DNA of 64,000 nucleotides, taken from positions 59,398,841 through 59,462,840 of the forward strand of contig OW799233.1 of the NCBI GenBank assembly GCA_941918925.1, given 5' to 3'. Source of the stretch: Phyto melanocephala (Eukaryota; Arthropoda; Insecta; Diptera; Rhinophoridae). The notes under the pieces were generated by a model. It had not been told where the DNA came from. It saw only the letters and a program-made list of their open reading frames with translations, and made no database searches. Below are positions 36,585 to 48,743 of this stretch, piece by piece. The translations under genes and the position numbers were made by a program. Numbering within the stretch: position 1 is the first letter of the stretch; every line of letters begins with the position of its first letter.

Positions 36585-37070
36585 ATATGAAATTACGAAT
36601 CTTAATGAAATCAGTAAATGAGCAACCAAGGAAACTTTTTGCAAAGTCAGAAATACGATCACGACGACGAGCACAGTAAACAGATCTGACAATGGAATTA
36701 ACTAAACGCTTTAAACGTGTAAGAATTAGACCAATTGTACTAGATACAACCTCAATGGAATGGTAAAAACAAATTAGAAAAATTAATTTTACGCAAAGAA
36801 CCCCAAATTCTGCCAGAAATAGAATCAACATGAAATTTAAATGAAAGTTTAGAGCCAAGAACTAACCCAAGGCATTTATGATGGTCAACGAAATGAATCA
36901 TTTCCTCATCCAAAAAAATATAAAGATCAAAAAAAAAAACGATTAGTAAAGCCAAACATAAGCATTTTTGTTTTAGATGCATTAACTTGTAAAGAGTTAG
37001 CAACAGTCCATCGCATAACACGTTCCAAACAGGAATTAATATTATCTTCAAAAACGTCAATAAATCTTCT
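36585..37070 (-). pseudogene. Non-LTR retrotransposon reverse-transcriptase C-terminal fragment
   Basis: On the - strand, joining frames by eye: LERVMRWTVANSLQVNASKT, KMLMFGF, then HHKCLGLVLGSKLSFKFHVD, and after a shift VSSTIGLILTRLKRLVNSIV with RDRISDFAKSFLG. 'W...N.L.VN..KT..M.FG' followed by '.LG...' is the region after the YADD box in Jockey/CR1-type enzymes. Two frameshifts and no catalytic box. Confidence 0.65.
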
Positions 37071-37112
37071 TTTTACTTATATAATACAGGTGTATAACAA
37101 AATGGGAAATAA

Positions 37113-37852
37113 TCTGTAAATATAAACGTGAAACTCTGTCTGTCTGTGTGTGTGTGTTAGCTATAGACTCCGAAACCGTAAAGCCGATCGGACTCAAACT
37201 TTGGCAAGCTGTTGTACACATTCCAGGGAGTGTTTATGGGTAAAAGTGGGCGGGGCCACGCCTATAAAAAATTAGTTATCATTTTTAGCTGCTTGCACTT
37301 GACCGATTTTTCTGAAACTTTGCACCACATATTGAACCCCCATGATTATACAATTTCGTGGTTAGGAAAGTGGGCGGGGCCACGCCTATAAAAAATTAGT
37401 TATCATTTTTAGCTGCTTGCACTTGACTAATTTTTCTGAAACTTTGCACACATATTAAACCCCAATGATTATACAATTTCGTGGTTAGGAAAGTGGGCAG
37501 TGCCACGCCCATACAAAATAAGTTATCATTTTTAGGTAATTGCACTAGATCGATTTTTCTGAAACTTTGCACACATATTGAGCTGTCATGACTATATAAA
37601 TTCGTGATAAAAAAAAGATGGGCAGGGCTACGCCCATAAAAAAAGTAATAATTTTGAGGTACTTGCACTGGACCGATTTTTCTGAAACTTTGCACACATA
37701 TTGAGCTGTCATGACTATACTGTTTCATGATTAGAAGAGTGGGCAGTGCCATAATAAAAAGTTATAATTTTTAGCTTCTTGCCTTTTAACTAAAATTCAG
37801 AATGCATTTTTATTCTTTAAGGGGCGAAGCAACGCGAGCTGAACTTGGCTAG
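37113..37852 (+). mobile_element. Helitron-like nonautonomous element H2 with ~122-bp internal repeats
   Basis: Begins TCTGTAAATATAAACGTG, preceded by A, and ends aacttggctag, followed by T: TC...CTAG inserted between A and T, as Helitrons do. Five diverged copies of gtgggcggggccacgcc start at about 37246, 37369, 37491, 37616 and 37740, a period near 122 bp. No Rep/helicase gene. Confidence 0.75.
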
Positions 37853-37927
37853 TTTTCTGTAAATTTAAAATTCGGTAAAACCCGATCCACTTCATGTGGC
37901 TAATAGCAAAAAGCAAAATCAAGTTAT

Positions 37928-38552
37928 TATACCCTTCACACAGTGAAAAAGGGTATATATAGGTTTGTCATTCCGTGTGAAATTTCTACAATTTTCATTT
38001 CCGACCCCATAAAGTATATATTTTCTGAAAGCTTATGAATAGGGGAGTCGATTAAGCTCTGTCAGTCTGACCGTCGGTCCGTGTGTATGTTGAAATCAAC
38101 TTTTTGAAGCCCCCCGACATAGGTTGGACCCGGGTAAGGTATTAAAATATCAGAAATATTCGGGGGTAGATCGGTATTGAAAATCAGAAACTGGTTAGAG
38201 AAAACGTGGCATCGAATCCCAGCTGAGCCAAAAAAAATTTTTTTTTAATTTATTTAAAAATTTTTTTTTTTTTAATTTTTTTTTTTTTATTTTCTATTTA
38301 ATATATTATTTATATTATTATTATTATATTTTTTTTATTATTTTTTTTTTTGTTTTATATATATTATATATATAATAATTTTTTTTTAAAATTTTTTTTT
38401 ATTTATGTTTTTTTTTTGTTTTTTTATTAACATACATACGTGAATTTATAATTTTACAATGGAATGTTTTTATATATGTATGTTATTGCATGACTACACG
38501 TTGTGAAGGGTGTATAAGATTCGGCATGGCCGAATATAGCGCTCTTACTTGT
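37928..38552 (-). mobile_element. Family A element, copy A11 (short interior)
   Basis: Complete ends (TATACCCTTCACACAGTGAA at left; ggcatggccgaat...cttacttgt at right). The block between cagaaa and ctggttagagaaaacg is deleted relative to the other copies. Confidence 0.85.
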
Positions 38553-39044
38553 TTTTCTTACTATTCTTATATGCAAGTGAATTAATACAAAAGAAATGCG
38601 TAAGCCTGTTTGTATTTTTATACATTGATTTTCATGTAACAAATTAAATAAAGTGAAATATTTTTGTGTGTTTTATAAAAAAATTTAAAAAAAAAAACCT
38701 TACTATAAAATTTGAAATTATGATGATATTTGTAGTTAGGTGACTATAGCGGATCAAAAAATATAGTGGTTATTCTGGGAACAGATTTTTTTTCCATTTG
38801 TTGCATAGTGTTATTATTGAATTATTTATTATTTTGGATTCCAACATTTCAAAAGTTGTAAAATTTTGATATAGGATCATTATTAACATAAGTTTTTTGT
38901 AAATATATTCGGAACTACATAACCGATTTAAGAGTTTGATATTTCGTTTTCACAACGACTTCCAGAACGGCTTCCAGAAAAAATAAAATAAAAAAACCAA
39001 ACAAAATAAATATATGTATGTATGTAGGTATGTATGTATGTATG

Positions 39045-39077
<33 letters not shown>

Positions 39078-39526
39078 GTCATTGGTGGTGCAATATGAAA
39101 ATCAGACTTTACAGTGTCACCCACCTAAATATTCTGAAGATTCCTTGAAAATTTCATAAATTGTATATATAGAAGAAGAAGAAGAATCTCGGAACCCGTT
39201 CGCTCTACAGTTATTTCGAGGCTATCCCTTTCTTTACTGGGTCTCACGCCACAACCGCGGCGTTTGCTCTATACTTAAAAAAAATTTATATAGACTGATA
39301 ATTTTCGAGATTACAGTCCATTGTAATCGCCAGCATCTCCTTCAAACTAACGTCCAATGGCATCTACTTTTAATGTGTAAAAAAGTAAAAAAAAAATATT
39401 TCTAGCACAATCATTTTAATTACTTTATCAGAAAGAATTATAAATGAACAAATGTATGGAATTATTGTTACAAAGTTTTTATTACAATATAATACACATA
39501 CGGTCTAATTCACAAACTCTTTAAAA
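38553..39526. other. No gene recognised; contains a microsatellite
   Basis: AT-rich sequence, (TATG)n at 39011-39075 and a short GAA run near 39171. Confidence 0.45.
39011..39075. repeat. (TATG)n microsatellite
   Basis: About 15 copies of the tetranucleotide with two imperfections near the left end. Confidence 0.95.
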
Positions 39527-40191
39527 TCTATATATAAAAATCAATGTGTGTTTGTATGTTTGTTTGTGCTTTATATACGGTTAAACGGCTGGACCGATTT
39601 CCTTGAAATTTTCACAGAATCTTTCTGTATGTCTGGAAGGAACTATAGGCTATACTTTGGTTTGAAATTGTAAGTGTGCGGGGTGCCACGCCCTATTAAA
39701 GAATAAGTATTAAATATTATATATCACGAAAGCTAATGCAGCTATAGTCTTCAAATTAAGTACGGTAAACTTTGACATCCACACGAACATTTGGGTAAAA
39801 AATGGGCGGACTTTCTATAGTAGGCGTGGCCACATGAATTAAATACTAAATTTCGTATATTTGGAAAACGATATCGATTAGAGTACTAAAATTTTGCAAA
39901 AGCAACTTTGACACCCAAATGAACATTTAGGCAACAAATAGGTGCATTATCAATAGTGGGCGTGGCACCTGTCATATGAATTAAATACAAAAATTCGTAT
40001 ATCTGGGAAGCGATAATAGTTAGAGTACCCAATTTTGCAAGAGACACTTTGACGTCTATATAATTATTTGAATAAGAAATGGTTCATTTAGTAATAGTAG
40101 GCGTGGCACTTGCAAAATAAATATATTTTTGAACTATAAAATTTTTATTTCGTTACGATGGGGGTGGCGAAGCGCACCGGGTATTAGCTAG
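39527..40191 (+). mobile_element. Helitron-like nonautonomous element H3
   Basis: Begins TCTATATATAAAAATCAATG, preceded by A, and ends cgggtattagctag, followed by T. Just before the end a hairpin (ggtg-g-cg aag cgcacc) precedes the CTAG terminus by about 10 bp, as in Helitrons. The interior holds about 120-bp diverged repeats with gtgggcgtggcac. Confidence 0.8.
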
Positions 40192-40466
40192 TAAGTTTAT
40201 AAAATGATAATAATCAAAAATCGCAAAAACTGTATTCATAATCATTAAATAGCGCTATTAATAACTTTCGAATATTTATTGTAGCGTCACCCTACTTTAA
40301 AGCTTTTATACTTAACATTTATAGCTGTAAAAATTCGGTCATGTGTTTATTGTGGTTTTTCTTGGTGTGAAAACCGACTAAAGATAAATAAAAAAATACT
40401 TTTTAATTTCTTTAATCAGTAAGTTACTACATAGAAATTATTTTAATATATGTATGTCTGTATGTA

Positions 40467-41161
40467 CATTAGGGAGACAACTTTTTCGCAATTTTTGAAA
40501 ATATCACAATGGCCCTATCCATACAATGTAGTGCATAAAAAAACAATAAGAACTGCATCTTTAGATTTTGATATCGTTAAAAAAAGGTTCCGCGTCAAAT
40601 GCAATCAAGTTTGGGATCAGTAAGTTCTAAAAAAATAAAAATATTTTCTTCATAAAGTTATTAAAATAATTGGTAAAAATTCCAAAATATCGTAGCAAAT
40701 TATATGCAATATGCGAATTTATATGTGGCCCTTGGTACAACATTTGGTTTTCAGACCATTGTTACAATCAAAATGAAAATCATTATCGGACTTTAATAAT
40801 GCTCAGAAATGCTTTCTAAGACATTGGGTGTGCGGAACGCGCCATCAAATTCGTATAAGATATTTTCCCCCAATGCAAATCAACACGAACTCTAAATCTT
40901 AAGTTAATTTCACTTAACAAAGATAGTTTTTAGATTGTAATTTTGATTATAATCATATAATTACATTAAGAAATGCATGTAGTTAAATAATTATAAAATA
41001 AAAAATTTTGAAAAATTAAAAAAATCTTAAAGGGCTTTCAGAAATCGGCTTCGACGCGGAACGTTTTTGTTCCGAAATGACCTAGGAATCATTTTCGGTT
41101 TCAGCACAACATCCATCGGCTTCAGCGTGGTGATAGGGCCTTACTTGTTGTACCCCTAATG
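40467..41161. mobile_element. MITE with CATTAGGG ends and TA target site
   Basis: The ends are CATTAGGGAGACAAC and, inverted, CATTAGGGGTACAAC, each flanked by TA. The interior also has inverted pieces (ttccgcgtc... and gacgcggaa). The TA flank suits mobilisation by a Tc1/mariner transposase. Confidence 0.75.
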
Positions 41162-41802
41162 TACATGATTATTAGACATTTTTTATAAACAAAACAATCT
41201 AGTGTTGTACAATAAATAATAACTTATTCGGTGTTTGAATAGTTGCTGTAGGTAATCGTTGACAAAAATATTGTTTAGATAAACTCACTAACATTTTTGT
41301 ACTTGTTTTTTTTTCACAAAAAATTACAATACGACTACTTTTCAATAGTTTTGATAAATTCTACTAAGTTATTTTATTTTTCAGTTATATGACTACGTAG
41401 ATAATCGGTTACGTGATGTATACATCAATAAACTTAAAAGGACATGCAACAACAGAAGTAATAAAATCGTGTAATAGCTGATTTTGTTTTACTAAACATT
41501 TACAGATAATAATTATTATAACTGGTTAATAAGACAAAAAGTGTTTAATAACTAATATAAACATACATAAATCCTAGAATTTACTATATTTATCAAGTAG
41601 GAATCATTGGAGAGTGAGACGAGCAATTGATTTTACAAATAAAAAATTAAAAAAATATATATAATAAATAACTAAGAGCTTTTAAAAAAATTAATAAACT
41701 AAAAAATTTAAATAAACCAGAATGCTTTTATTCTCCTTTAAATATAAATCTCACTGTTTAAATATTGCTTTTGTTAAGTGCTAGGCTGACGTGACGTACA
41801 TG
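41162..41802. other. Nothing recognised
   Basis: AT-rich intronic sequence between two elements. Confidence 0.4.
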
Positions 41803-42437
41803 CGCAAAACTAGGGTTGCCATTCGTACTGTTTTAAACAGTACATGTACTGTTTTTTGTTATATGTACTGTTATATTCACAATACCTAAAACAGTACGAA
41901 AAAGTACTGCTTTTTTATATTTGTACTGTTTTTGGATATACACGTATTGAATTTTGTAATTTTTTGAAGAATGAAACAGGAAAAAATTTTTTAAAAAAGG
42001 GATAAATATTTATAATTTATTTTTGAATTAACTTTTTTTGTAAGCATAAATTATTTTCTTTTATATAACTATACCACCTCTATTTGTGTTGTATAATTAT
42101 TTATTGAATTTTAAAAATTATCAAATGTATTCATTTTAACAATTCAATTGATTTTTTTTAACAATATTTAATTAATACTTTTGGATTACTATATATAACT
42201 TAAAAAATATCAATTCTATTTGACAAATTATCAATTTTAAAGTAGACTTTACTTTATTGTTCATAAAAATTGTTATTGTCTTTAAAATAAACTTCAATAA
42301 AATTATTAAAAATAATATTATAGTCGACTTTAACAAGAAATGTTTTCTTTTTGTTGAGTCTAAATATCTTTTTTCTTAAATATTTTTAAATATTGATTTT
42401 AAGTACAATAACAATTTCTATGCATGATAGATTAAGT

Positions 42438-43346
42438 GCCATTATTATACCCTTCACACAGTGAAAAAGGGTATATATAGGTTTGTCATTCCGTGTGAAA
42501 TTTCTACAATTTTCATTTCCGACCCCATAAAGTATATATTTTCTGAAAGCATATGAATAGGGGAGTCGATTAAGCTCTGTCAGTCTGTCCGTCTGACCGT
42601 CTGTCCGTGTGTATGTTGAAATCAACTTTTTGAAGCCCCCCGACATCACTTGGACCCGGGTGAGGTACTAAAATATCAGAAATATTCGGGAGTAGATCGG
42701 TATTGAAAATCAGAAACATCGGTACAGAAACAACTGAGATATGAGCAAAAACCCACGACCACCTCGATTTTTTTTCACAAAAACAACACTACAACAACAA
42801 CATACGTACATACAAACGTGTATACTGGTTAGAGAAAACGTGGCATCGATCCCAGCTGAGCCAAAAAAATTTTTTTTTAATTTTTTTTTATTGTTTTTTT
42901 ATTTTTTATTAAATATATTATATATATTTTTTTTTATAATTTTTTTTTTAAATTTTCTTTTTGTTTATTTTTTTTTTTAACATACATACGTAAATTTATA
43001 ATCTTACAATGGGATATTTTTATATATGTTTGTTTTTTATATATGAATGTACGTATTTCATATGAGATGAATGGTGATACAATCTACTGTTATTGCATGA
43101 CTACACGTTGTGAAGGGTATATAAGATTCGGCACGGCCGAATATAGCGCTCTTACTTGTTACAACTTGCCTTTAGTTAAAGGTAGGATTTTGTCTGCTCG
43201 CATTATTACAACTTCCATTTTTTTATTGTTATTATTATTAATTTTAATAATATTTAATGAATAATCAATTAAGGGTTTATAATGCAAAGCCATTTATCTG
43301 CCAAACAATATCCTGCCCTTAGCTAACGGCAAGTTGTAATAATGGC
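42438..43346. mobile_element. MITE with GCCATTATTACAACTTGCC ends, split by A12
   Basis: The left end is gccattat (42438-42445). It continues after A12 as tacaacttgcctttagttaa (43160). The right end is the inverse, ttagctaacggcaagttgta-ataatggc. Excising A12 rebuilds matching ends, which proves the order of insertion. Confidence 0.82.
42446..43159 (-). mobile_element. Family A element, copy A12, nested in the MITE
   Basis: TATACCCTTCACACAGTGAA at left and ggcacggccgaat...cttacttgt at right. Inserted between two T residues of the MITE terminal repeat (gccattat|tacaactt). All standard A blocks are present, including gtccgtctgaccgtctgtcc. Confidence 0.9.
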
Positions 43347-44267
43347 CCTAAGTCTACTTAAAAATTGATAATTTGTCAATTATAATTGATATTTTTTAAG
43401 TTATAAATAGTATTCCAAAAGTATTAATGGTATATTATTGTAATTTGAAGAAACAAATCAATTGAATTTACATATTATAGATAATTTCAAAATTCAACTC
43501 GTAGTTTTTGAAATTCAATTACCAATTTCGAAATTCTATTTACTATGTTTGAAATTTAATTAATAACTTTTGAAATACATTAGATCATTTTCAAAATTAA
43601 GTTTGAAAATATAGAGCATAGCTCTGAAATACAGTCAAAAATGTTAAAGCATTGGTAATTCGTTTATTCAAACTAATATGTGTTTTTGACCACGTTAGTA
43701 ACTAAAGATACTATTTGTAGTTCGACTCGATCTATATATGTATTGCATTTTGAAACAAATGCAATATTTTTTGTTACGTTCTCATAGTTTTGTATATGTG
43801 TTTTATGTTATTTTTTTACTTATGTGATGTATTGAATTAAAAGTTAAGTCACCGTTATGTTCTCATAGTTTTTACATGTTTTTATGTTTCTTATTAAATT
43901 TTTTTAAATAAGAATGTGATGTAAAAGTTATGTTATCAATAAATAAAAAAATGTACTGTTTTTTTTTTGAAAATTACTGTTTTCTCCCCTCAATGTACTT
44001 TTTTTCACTTTTCAAATATGGCAACCCTACGCAGAACGAACAATTTTTTACGGTCGGAATGCGTAATCTGGATTTTTTAATGTTGCTTTTCACTAATAAA
44101 TTGTGTGTGTAGAATATTTTATCAAATAAATAATTTTTGATAGTTGTTTGCACTGTTACATAAAACGAGAATCGACAGGCTGTGTAACGATGAAAAAATT
44201 GTTTTTTGTTCCGCACTTTTTTTTCTCATTTGTAAACATTTTGACATTTACTTTTTATTTTCACTTA

Positions 44268-44865
44268 CCCTACGTTGCCACAGGCAAGTATTTACTTGCA
44301 AGTAGTGTATACGTATTACTAACGCAAATCAGGAGAAATGCCAAAAAAAACACAAAAATTTTTTGAGTGGCTACACAGCACAGTGCAAGTTCATTTTTAA
44401 AATGTCGTCAACAAATAAACTTCAAACAAATTTAAAACAAATGGCGCTGCTTCAATTGGTAATTAAGTGTTGTCAATAGCCACTATTGAACTTTACCTTT
44501 AGACGTAACTTTTTAATATAATTTTTTTTATGAAATATTGATATTTATATTAAAACTTACATATTAAATGAATATTTATATTTTTTTCTTAATATTCTTC
44601 ATATACATATATACATGTTTATTAAAAAAATTAGCTGAATTATTTACCAAAATTGTATGATATATTGTTGAGTTGACAAAAAACTCAGTATTAGACAACA
44701 CTGTTTTTCGGCTTGTCACTTTACTTGCCGTAACTGTAAAAATTTTACTTGCTTAAAAATTTCTTCGCAAGCTGAGTCGCAGGTTGCCAAAGTGTGGTTG
44801 TGTTAGTAAAAAAGTTTTAGTGTATTGGTTTTTTTCACTTGCACTTGCATGTGGCAACGGTAGGT
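44268..44865. mobile_element. Inverted-repeat element with CCTACnGTTGCCAC ends
   Basis: The left end is cctacgttgccacaggcaag. The right end, inverted, reads cctaccgttgccacatgcaag. There is a second weaker pairing inside (aacgcaaatca / aacgcgaatca is direct). The GTTGCCA core suggests hAT, but no duplication was seen. Confidence 0.6.
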
Positions 44866-45264
44866 TAACGCGAATCAAAAGCTTCATGATAATGTGTAAA
44901 AACTTTTCATTTCAACGATTTTGAGGACAAGAATTGAGCCCCATGTATTTATATAAGTAAATATATTGCCAAAATTCACTTCATTTTAATAAGTGCATAG
45001 AACGCATGCATAGTAGATGAAAAGGAACCCATGTTAATAATGTTTGTTTACATGAATGGTTTAAGATATTCTAGTACATGCATTCGCATTTATGTATTTT
45101 ATAGCACATGAATAATGTCTACCTATTTTGCATTTGAAGAAGGCATTCTTCATGTCTCCTTTGCACTATGAATTAAAAGTTATGAAAAATTATATTCACA
45201 TTACTTATGTATTAAGGTATATGTAACAATAATTAATATGTAACATTTTTTTTTTATTTTTAAG

Positions 45265-45529
45265 ATTTGAAAACAACGCAAATTTATGGAATAGTTTGAT
45301 TGGATCAGCAACTGGCGTCTTTACAACAAAAGAAGGTCATGACATGATTCAAAAGTTGTATGATGAACATAAAGAAGATTTCGGCAGTGCATTGCATATA
45401 ATTGAAAAGTCCTTGAGAAACATAAAAGAGGAGGAAAAATGGAGTGATGAAAATTTGCCGGTAATAGAAAACTGGTTAGATGATTTTTTGGCAAAAAATA
45501 AACCAGCAGAAAATAAATTTTTTGAATAA
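45265..45529 (+). CDS. M1-family aminopeptidase, terminal exon
   Basis: Starts after tatttttaag; the first A completes the split Arg codon. It encodes FENNANLWNSLIGSATGVFT, then DMIQKLYDEHKEDFGSALHI, IEKSLRNIKEEEKWSDENLP and a final WLDDFLAKNKPAENKFFE before TAA at 45527. This matches the last helices of the M1 C-terminal domain ('..L..L..........T..'). No hydrophobic tail follows, so the GPI-anchor signal of many insect midgut aminopeptidase N proteins is absent. The product is probably not GPI-linked; a soluble or N-terminally anchored enzyme is possible. The AATAAA overlapping the stop (45524) or at 45742 may direct polyadenylation. Confidence 0.92.
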
Positions 45530-45837
45530 AACATCTTTAAATAATATTATAAAATTTTGATGCGTCTGTACATCTACATACATATGTATCAACATACATA
45601 CTTTTAAGAAAAAAAAACAAAAACTCATTGTTAGAACAACAACTAATTTTACTACAACATACTTACATGTAGTATGTGCATATGTATTTCAGTCTTATGT
45701 AAAAGCAGTAAAATATTAATATATTAAAATACATAAATGAGAATAAAAATGAGTTAAAACTTTATTTGATTTTGCTTTAACGATTAACTTAATCAATTTC
45801 AATTAAACAAATATTGGAAATAAGTATATCAGTAAAA
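45530..45837 (+). other. Probable 3' untranslated region of the aminopeptidase and downstream sequence
   Basis: AT-rich; contains aataaaa at 45742. The transcript end cannot be fixed. Confidence 0.5.
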
Positions 45838-46339
45838 ACAAGTAAGAGTGCTATATTCGGCAGTGCAGAATCGTATATACTCTTCAAACAATTGTTTGTA
45901 TCACCATTCATCTTATATGATATACGTACATACATACATGCAAAGAAAAAATATGGTTGTGGTAACCATAATCGAAGAGCATCATACTATGATTGAATTG
46001 TATGATTATCGTTAAAACATACAATGGTTACCAGTTATCATTATTATGTTTAATTAAAGTATCATTCAATAATCATATACATATATGTCTACAATTGAAA
46101 GCGACAATCTTTGCTTTTTAAGGCAAATTATTGTCTCTTGCTGTAACATACACATATTGATTGTACTTATCAATTTAATTGCAATTTTTATACCAATATT
46201 TTTCTAAATTTTCTGGTTTATTTGTAAATTTTCTTTAATTTTTCAAAATTTTTGTTAATTTTTTTGATATCTCAAACTTTTAAAATAATTAAAATTTATT
46301 CACGAAGAAGAAGAACAATTGAAATCAAATTATTATTAA

Positions 46340-47092
46340 ACAAGTAAAAGCGCTATATTCGGCCGTGCCGAATCTTATATACCCTTCACAACGTGTAGTC
46401 ATGCAATAACAGTAAATTCACGTATGTATGTTAAAAAAAACAAAAAAAAAAATAAAAAATAAAAAAAAAATTAAAAAAAAAAAATTTAAAAAAAAATTAA
46501 AAAAAAAAAAATTATTATATACATATATAATATATATAAAACAAAAAAAAAATAAAAAAAAAATTAAAAAAAAAAAAATAAAAAAAAATAATAATAAAAA
46601 TATATATATATATTAAATAAAAAATAAAAAAAATATAAAAAAAAAAATTTTAAAAAAATTAAAAAAAAAATTTTTTTGCCTCAGCTGGGATTCGATGCCA
46701 CGTTTTCTCTAACCAGTATACACGTTTGTATGTATGTTGTTGTTGTAATGTTGTTTTTTTGAAAAGAAAATCGAGGTGGTCGTGGGTTTTTGCTCATATC
46801 TCAGTTGTTTATGTACCGATGTTTCTGATTTTCAATACCGATCTACTCCCGAATATTTGTGATATTTTAATACCTTACCCGGGTCCAACCTATGTCGGGG
46901 GGCTTCAAAAAGTTGATTTCAACATACACACGGACAGACGGTCAGACGGACAGACGGTCAGGGCTTAATCGACTCCTCTATTCATAAGCTTTCAGAAAAT
47001 ATATACTTTATGGGGTCGGAAATGAAAATTGTAGAAATTTCACACGGAAAGACAAACCTATATATACCCTTTTTCACTGTGTGAAGGGTATA
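46340..47092 (+). mobile_element. Family A element, copy A14, first unit of the array
   Basis: Complete from ACAAGTAAAAGCGCTATATT to cactgtgtgaagggtata, with a (GTCY)n tract (acggacagacggtcagacgg) and the tRNA-like motif cagctgggattcgatgcca. Confidence 0.88.
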
Positions 47093-47387
47093 ATAACATC
47101 CCATTGTAAAAAAATAAATTTACGTACATATATAGTTTAATTAAAATAATTAAAAAAAGGAAAAAGTAAAGAGTAATAGAGCATACATTATTGAAATTTA
47201 AAATATATAATATGTATTAACGTATACTACGTACTCAATGGGAAAAATACATAAAAATAGATATGTATTTAGTTTAGTTTTTTTTTTCATAGTGCATCGT
47301 ATTTTGCTAGTCATGATATTTCATATTCTACTCATATTGACCATGAAACATTGAAATGTAAAAAAAAAAAATTAAGCAAACACTTAA

Positions 47388-47450
47388 TGGTATCGAACTG
47401 CGTACCACCAGCTTCATAGTTCAGTGGTGTACCCACTGCACTACCATCCT
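47388..47450 (-). other. tRNA-like segment (pol III A/B box-like), copy 1
   Basis: On the - strand: ggatggtagtgcagtgggta resembles an A box (TRGYNNARNGG) and, about 31 nt later, cagttcgatacc resembles a B box. A T-run follows (…aatttttttttttt), a possible terminator. It folds poorly as a tRNA, so a degenerate SINE head is the likeliest reading. An identical copy lies at 48681-48743. Confidence 0.4.
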
Positions 47451-48680
47451 ATAAATATTTATATAACTTAAATATACAAAAGTACTTGCAACCTATATGA
47501 GGTTCATACAAAATAAAAATCATATACATACATACATACATTTAAGTATTAGCAATATGTTTGAATGAATATTCGTATGTAGGTTTTTTACACACACACA
47601 CATGCTACGTTGAATCAAGGTTATAGCTGTTGTTACTTTGTTATCTCTAGCAGCGAAAGCCGCGGTGACATTTTGTTTTCTTTAAATATTGTGAGCAGAG
47701 TTACCAGAGGAAGATTGAAAAATATTGTGAGCAGAGTTACCAGAGGAAGATTGAAAAAATCTATTATTTTCCTTAAGAGTTGTTACATTTAGCATAAGGT
47801 ATTACATTTAAAATTATTTTTTAATGCAAATAAATAAATGTAATTTATATGGACATTTGTATGAATGTATCTAGGTATTTATGTGAAAAAAATTAATTTT
47901 TACACAACAACGAATTTGAAGTTTATTGATGTAACCGCTAATCTCCCAACGGCATGTAATTTCTTGCACTTGTTTGCAAGTTTAATTAAAAAAATTAAGA
48001 AGAAGTAAAGGTGTAGTCATGCAATAACAATAGTTTGTATCACCATTCATCTCATATAAAATACGTACATACTTAAAAAACATACATATATGAAAATAAC
48101 ATCCCATTGTAAAAAAATAAATTTACGCACATATATAGTTTAGTAAAAATAATTAAAAAAAGGAAAAAGTAAAGAGTAATAGAGCATACATTATTGAAAT
48201 TTAAAATATATAATATGTGTTAACGTATACTACGTACTCAATGGGAAAAATACATAAAAATAGATATGTATTTAGTTTAGTTTTTTTTTTCATAGTGCAT
48301 CGTATTTTGCTACTAATCTCCCAATGGCAAATTCATTCATCTCATATAAAATACGTACATACTTAAAAAACATACATATATAAAAATAACATCCCATTGT
48401 AAAAAAATAAATTTACGTACATATATAGTTTAATTAAAATAATTAAAAAAAGGAAAAAGTAAAGAGTAATAGAGCATACATTATTGAAATTTAAAATATA
48501 TAATATGTATTAACGTATACTACGTACTCAATGGGAAAAATACATAAAAATAGATATGTATTTAGTTTAGTTTTTTTTTCATAGTGCATCGTATTTTGCT
48601 AGTCATGATATTTCATATTCTACTCATATTGACCATGAAACATTGAAATGTAAAAAAAAAAAATTAAGCAAACACTTAAT

Positions 48681-48743
48681 GGTATCGAACTGCGTACCAC
48701 CAGCTTCATAGTTCAGTGGTGTACCCACTGCACTACCATCCTA
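48681..48743 (-). other. tRNA-like segment, copy 2
   Basis: Same sequence as 47388-47450, carried by the third repeat unit. Confidence 0.4.

Larger units (their letters stand above)
41811..44029. mobile_element. hAT-like foldback element with 8-bp target duplication, interrupted
   Basis: The ends tagggttgcca (41811) and tggcaacccta (to 44029) are flanked by cgcaaaac (41803-41810) and cgcagaac (44030-44037), a near-perfect 8-bp duplication. The arms (41811-42250 and 43347-44029) are diverged inverted copies; both hold caattgaatt-like and tgacaaattatcaatt text. Repeated tgtactgtttt lies near both ends. The centre contains a MITE (42438-43346), which in turn contains A12. Confidence 0.85.
24695..45264 (+). 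other. Second giant intron (20.6 kb) of the aminopeptidase gene
   Basis: From donor gtaaatatt to acceptor tttttatttttaag. The phase (2) and protein continuity across it are good. It is packed with nested mobile elements, listed separately. Confidence 0.85.

Noticed and set aside
37396..37752. 118-residue frame on the - strand with repeated YSHDSSICVQSFRKI
   Set aside because: It is a shadow of the 122-bp repeats in the Helitron-like element H2.
46428..46616. Lys/Asn-rich open frame
   Set aside because: Low-complexity A-run inside copy A14.
47388..47450. Functional tRNA gene
   Set aside because: A and B box-like strings exist, but the acceptor and T stems do not pair well; it lies in a mobile repeat.
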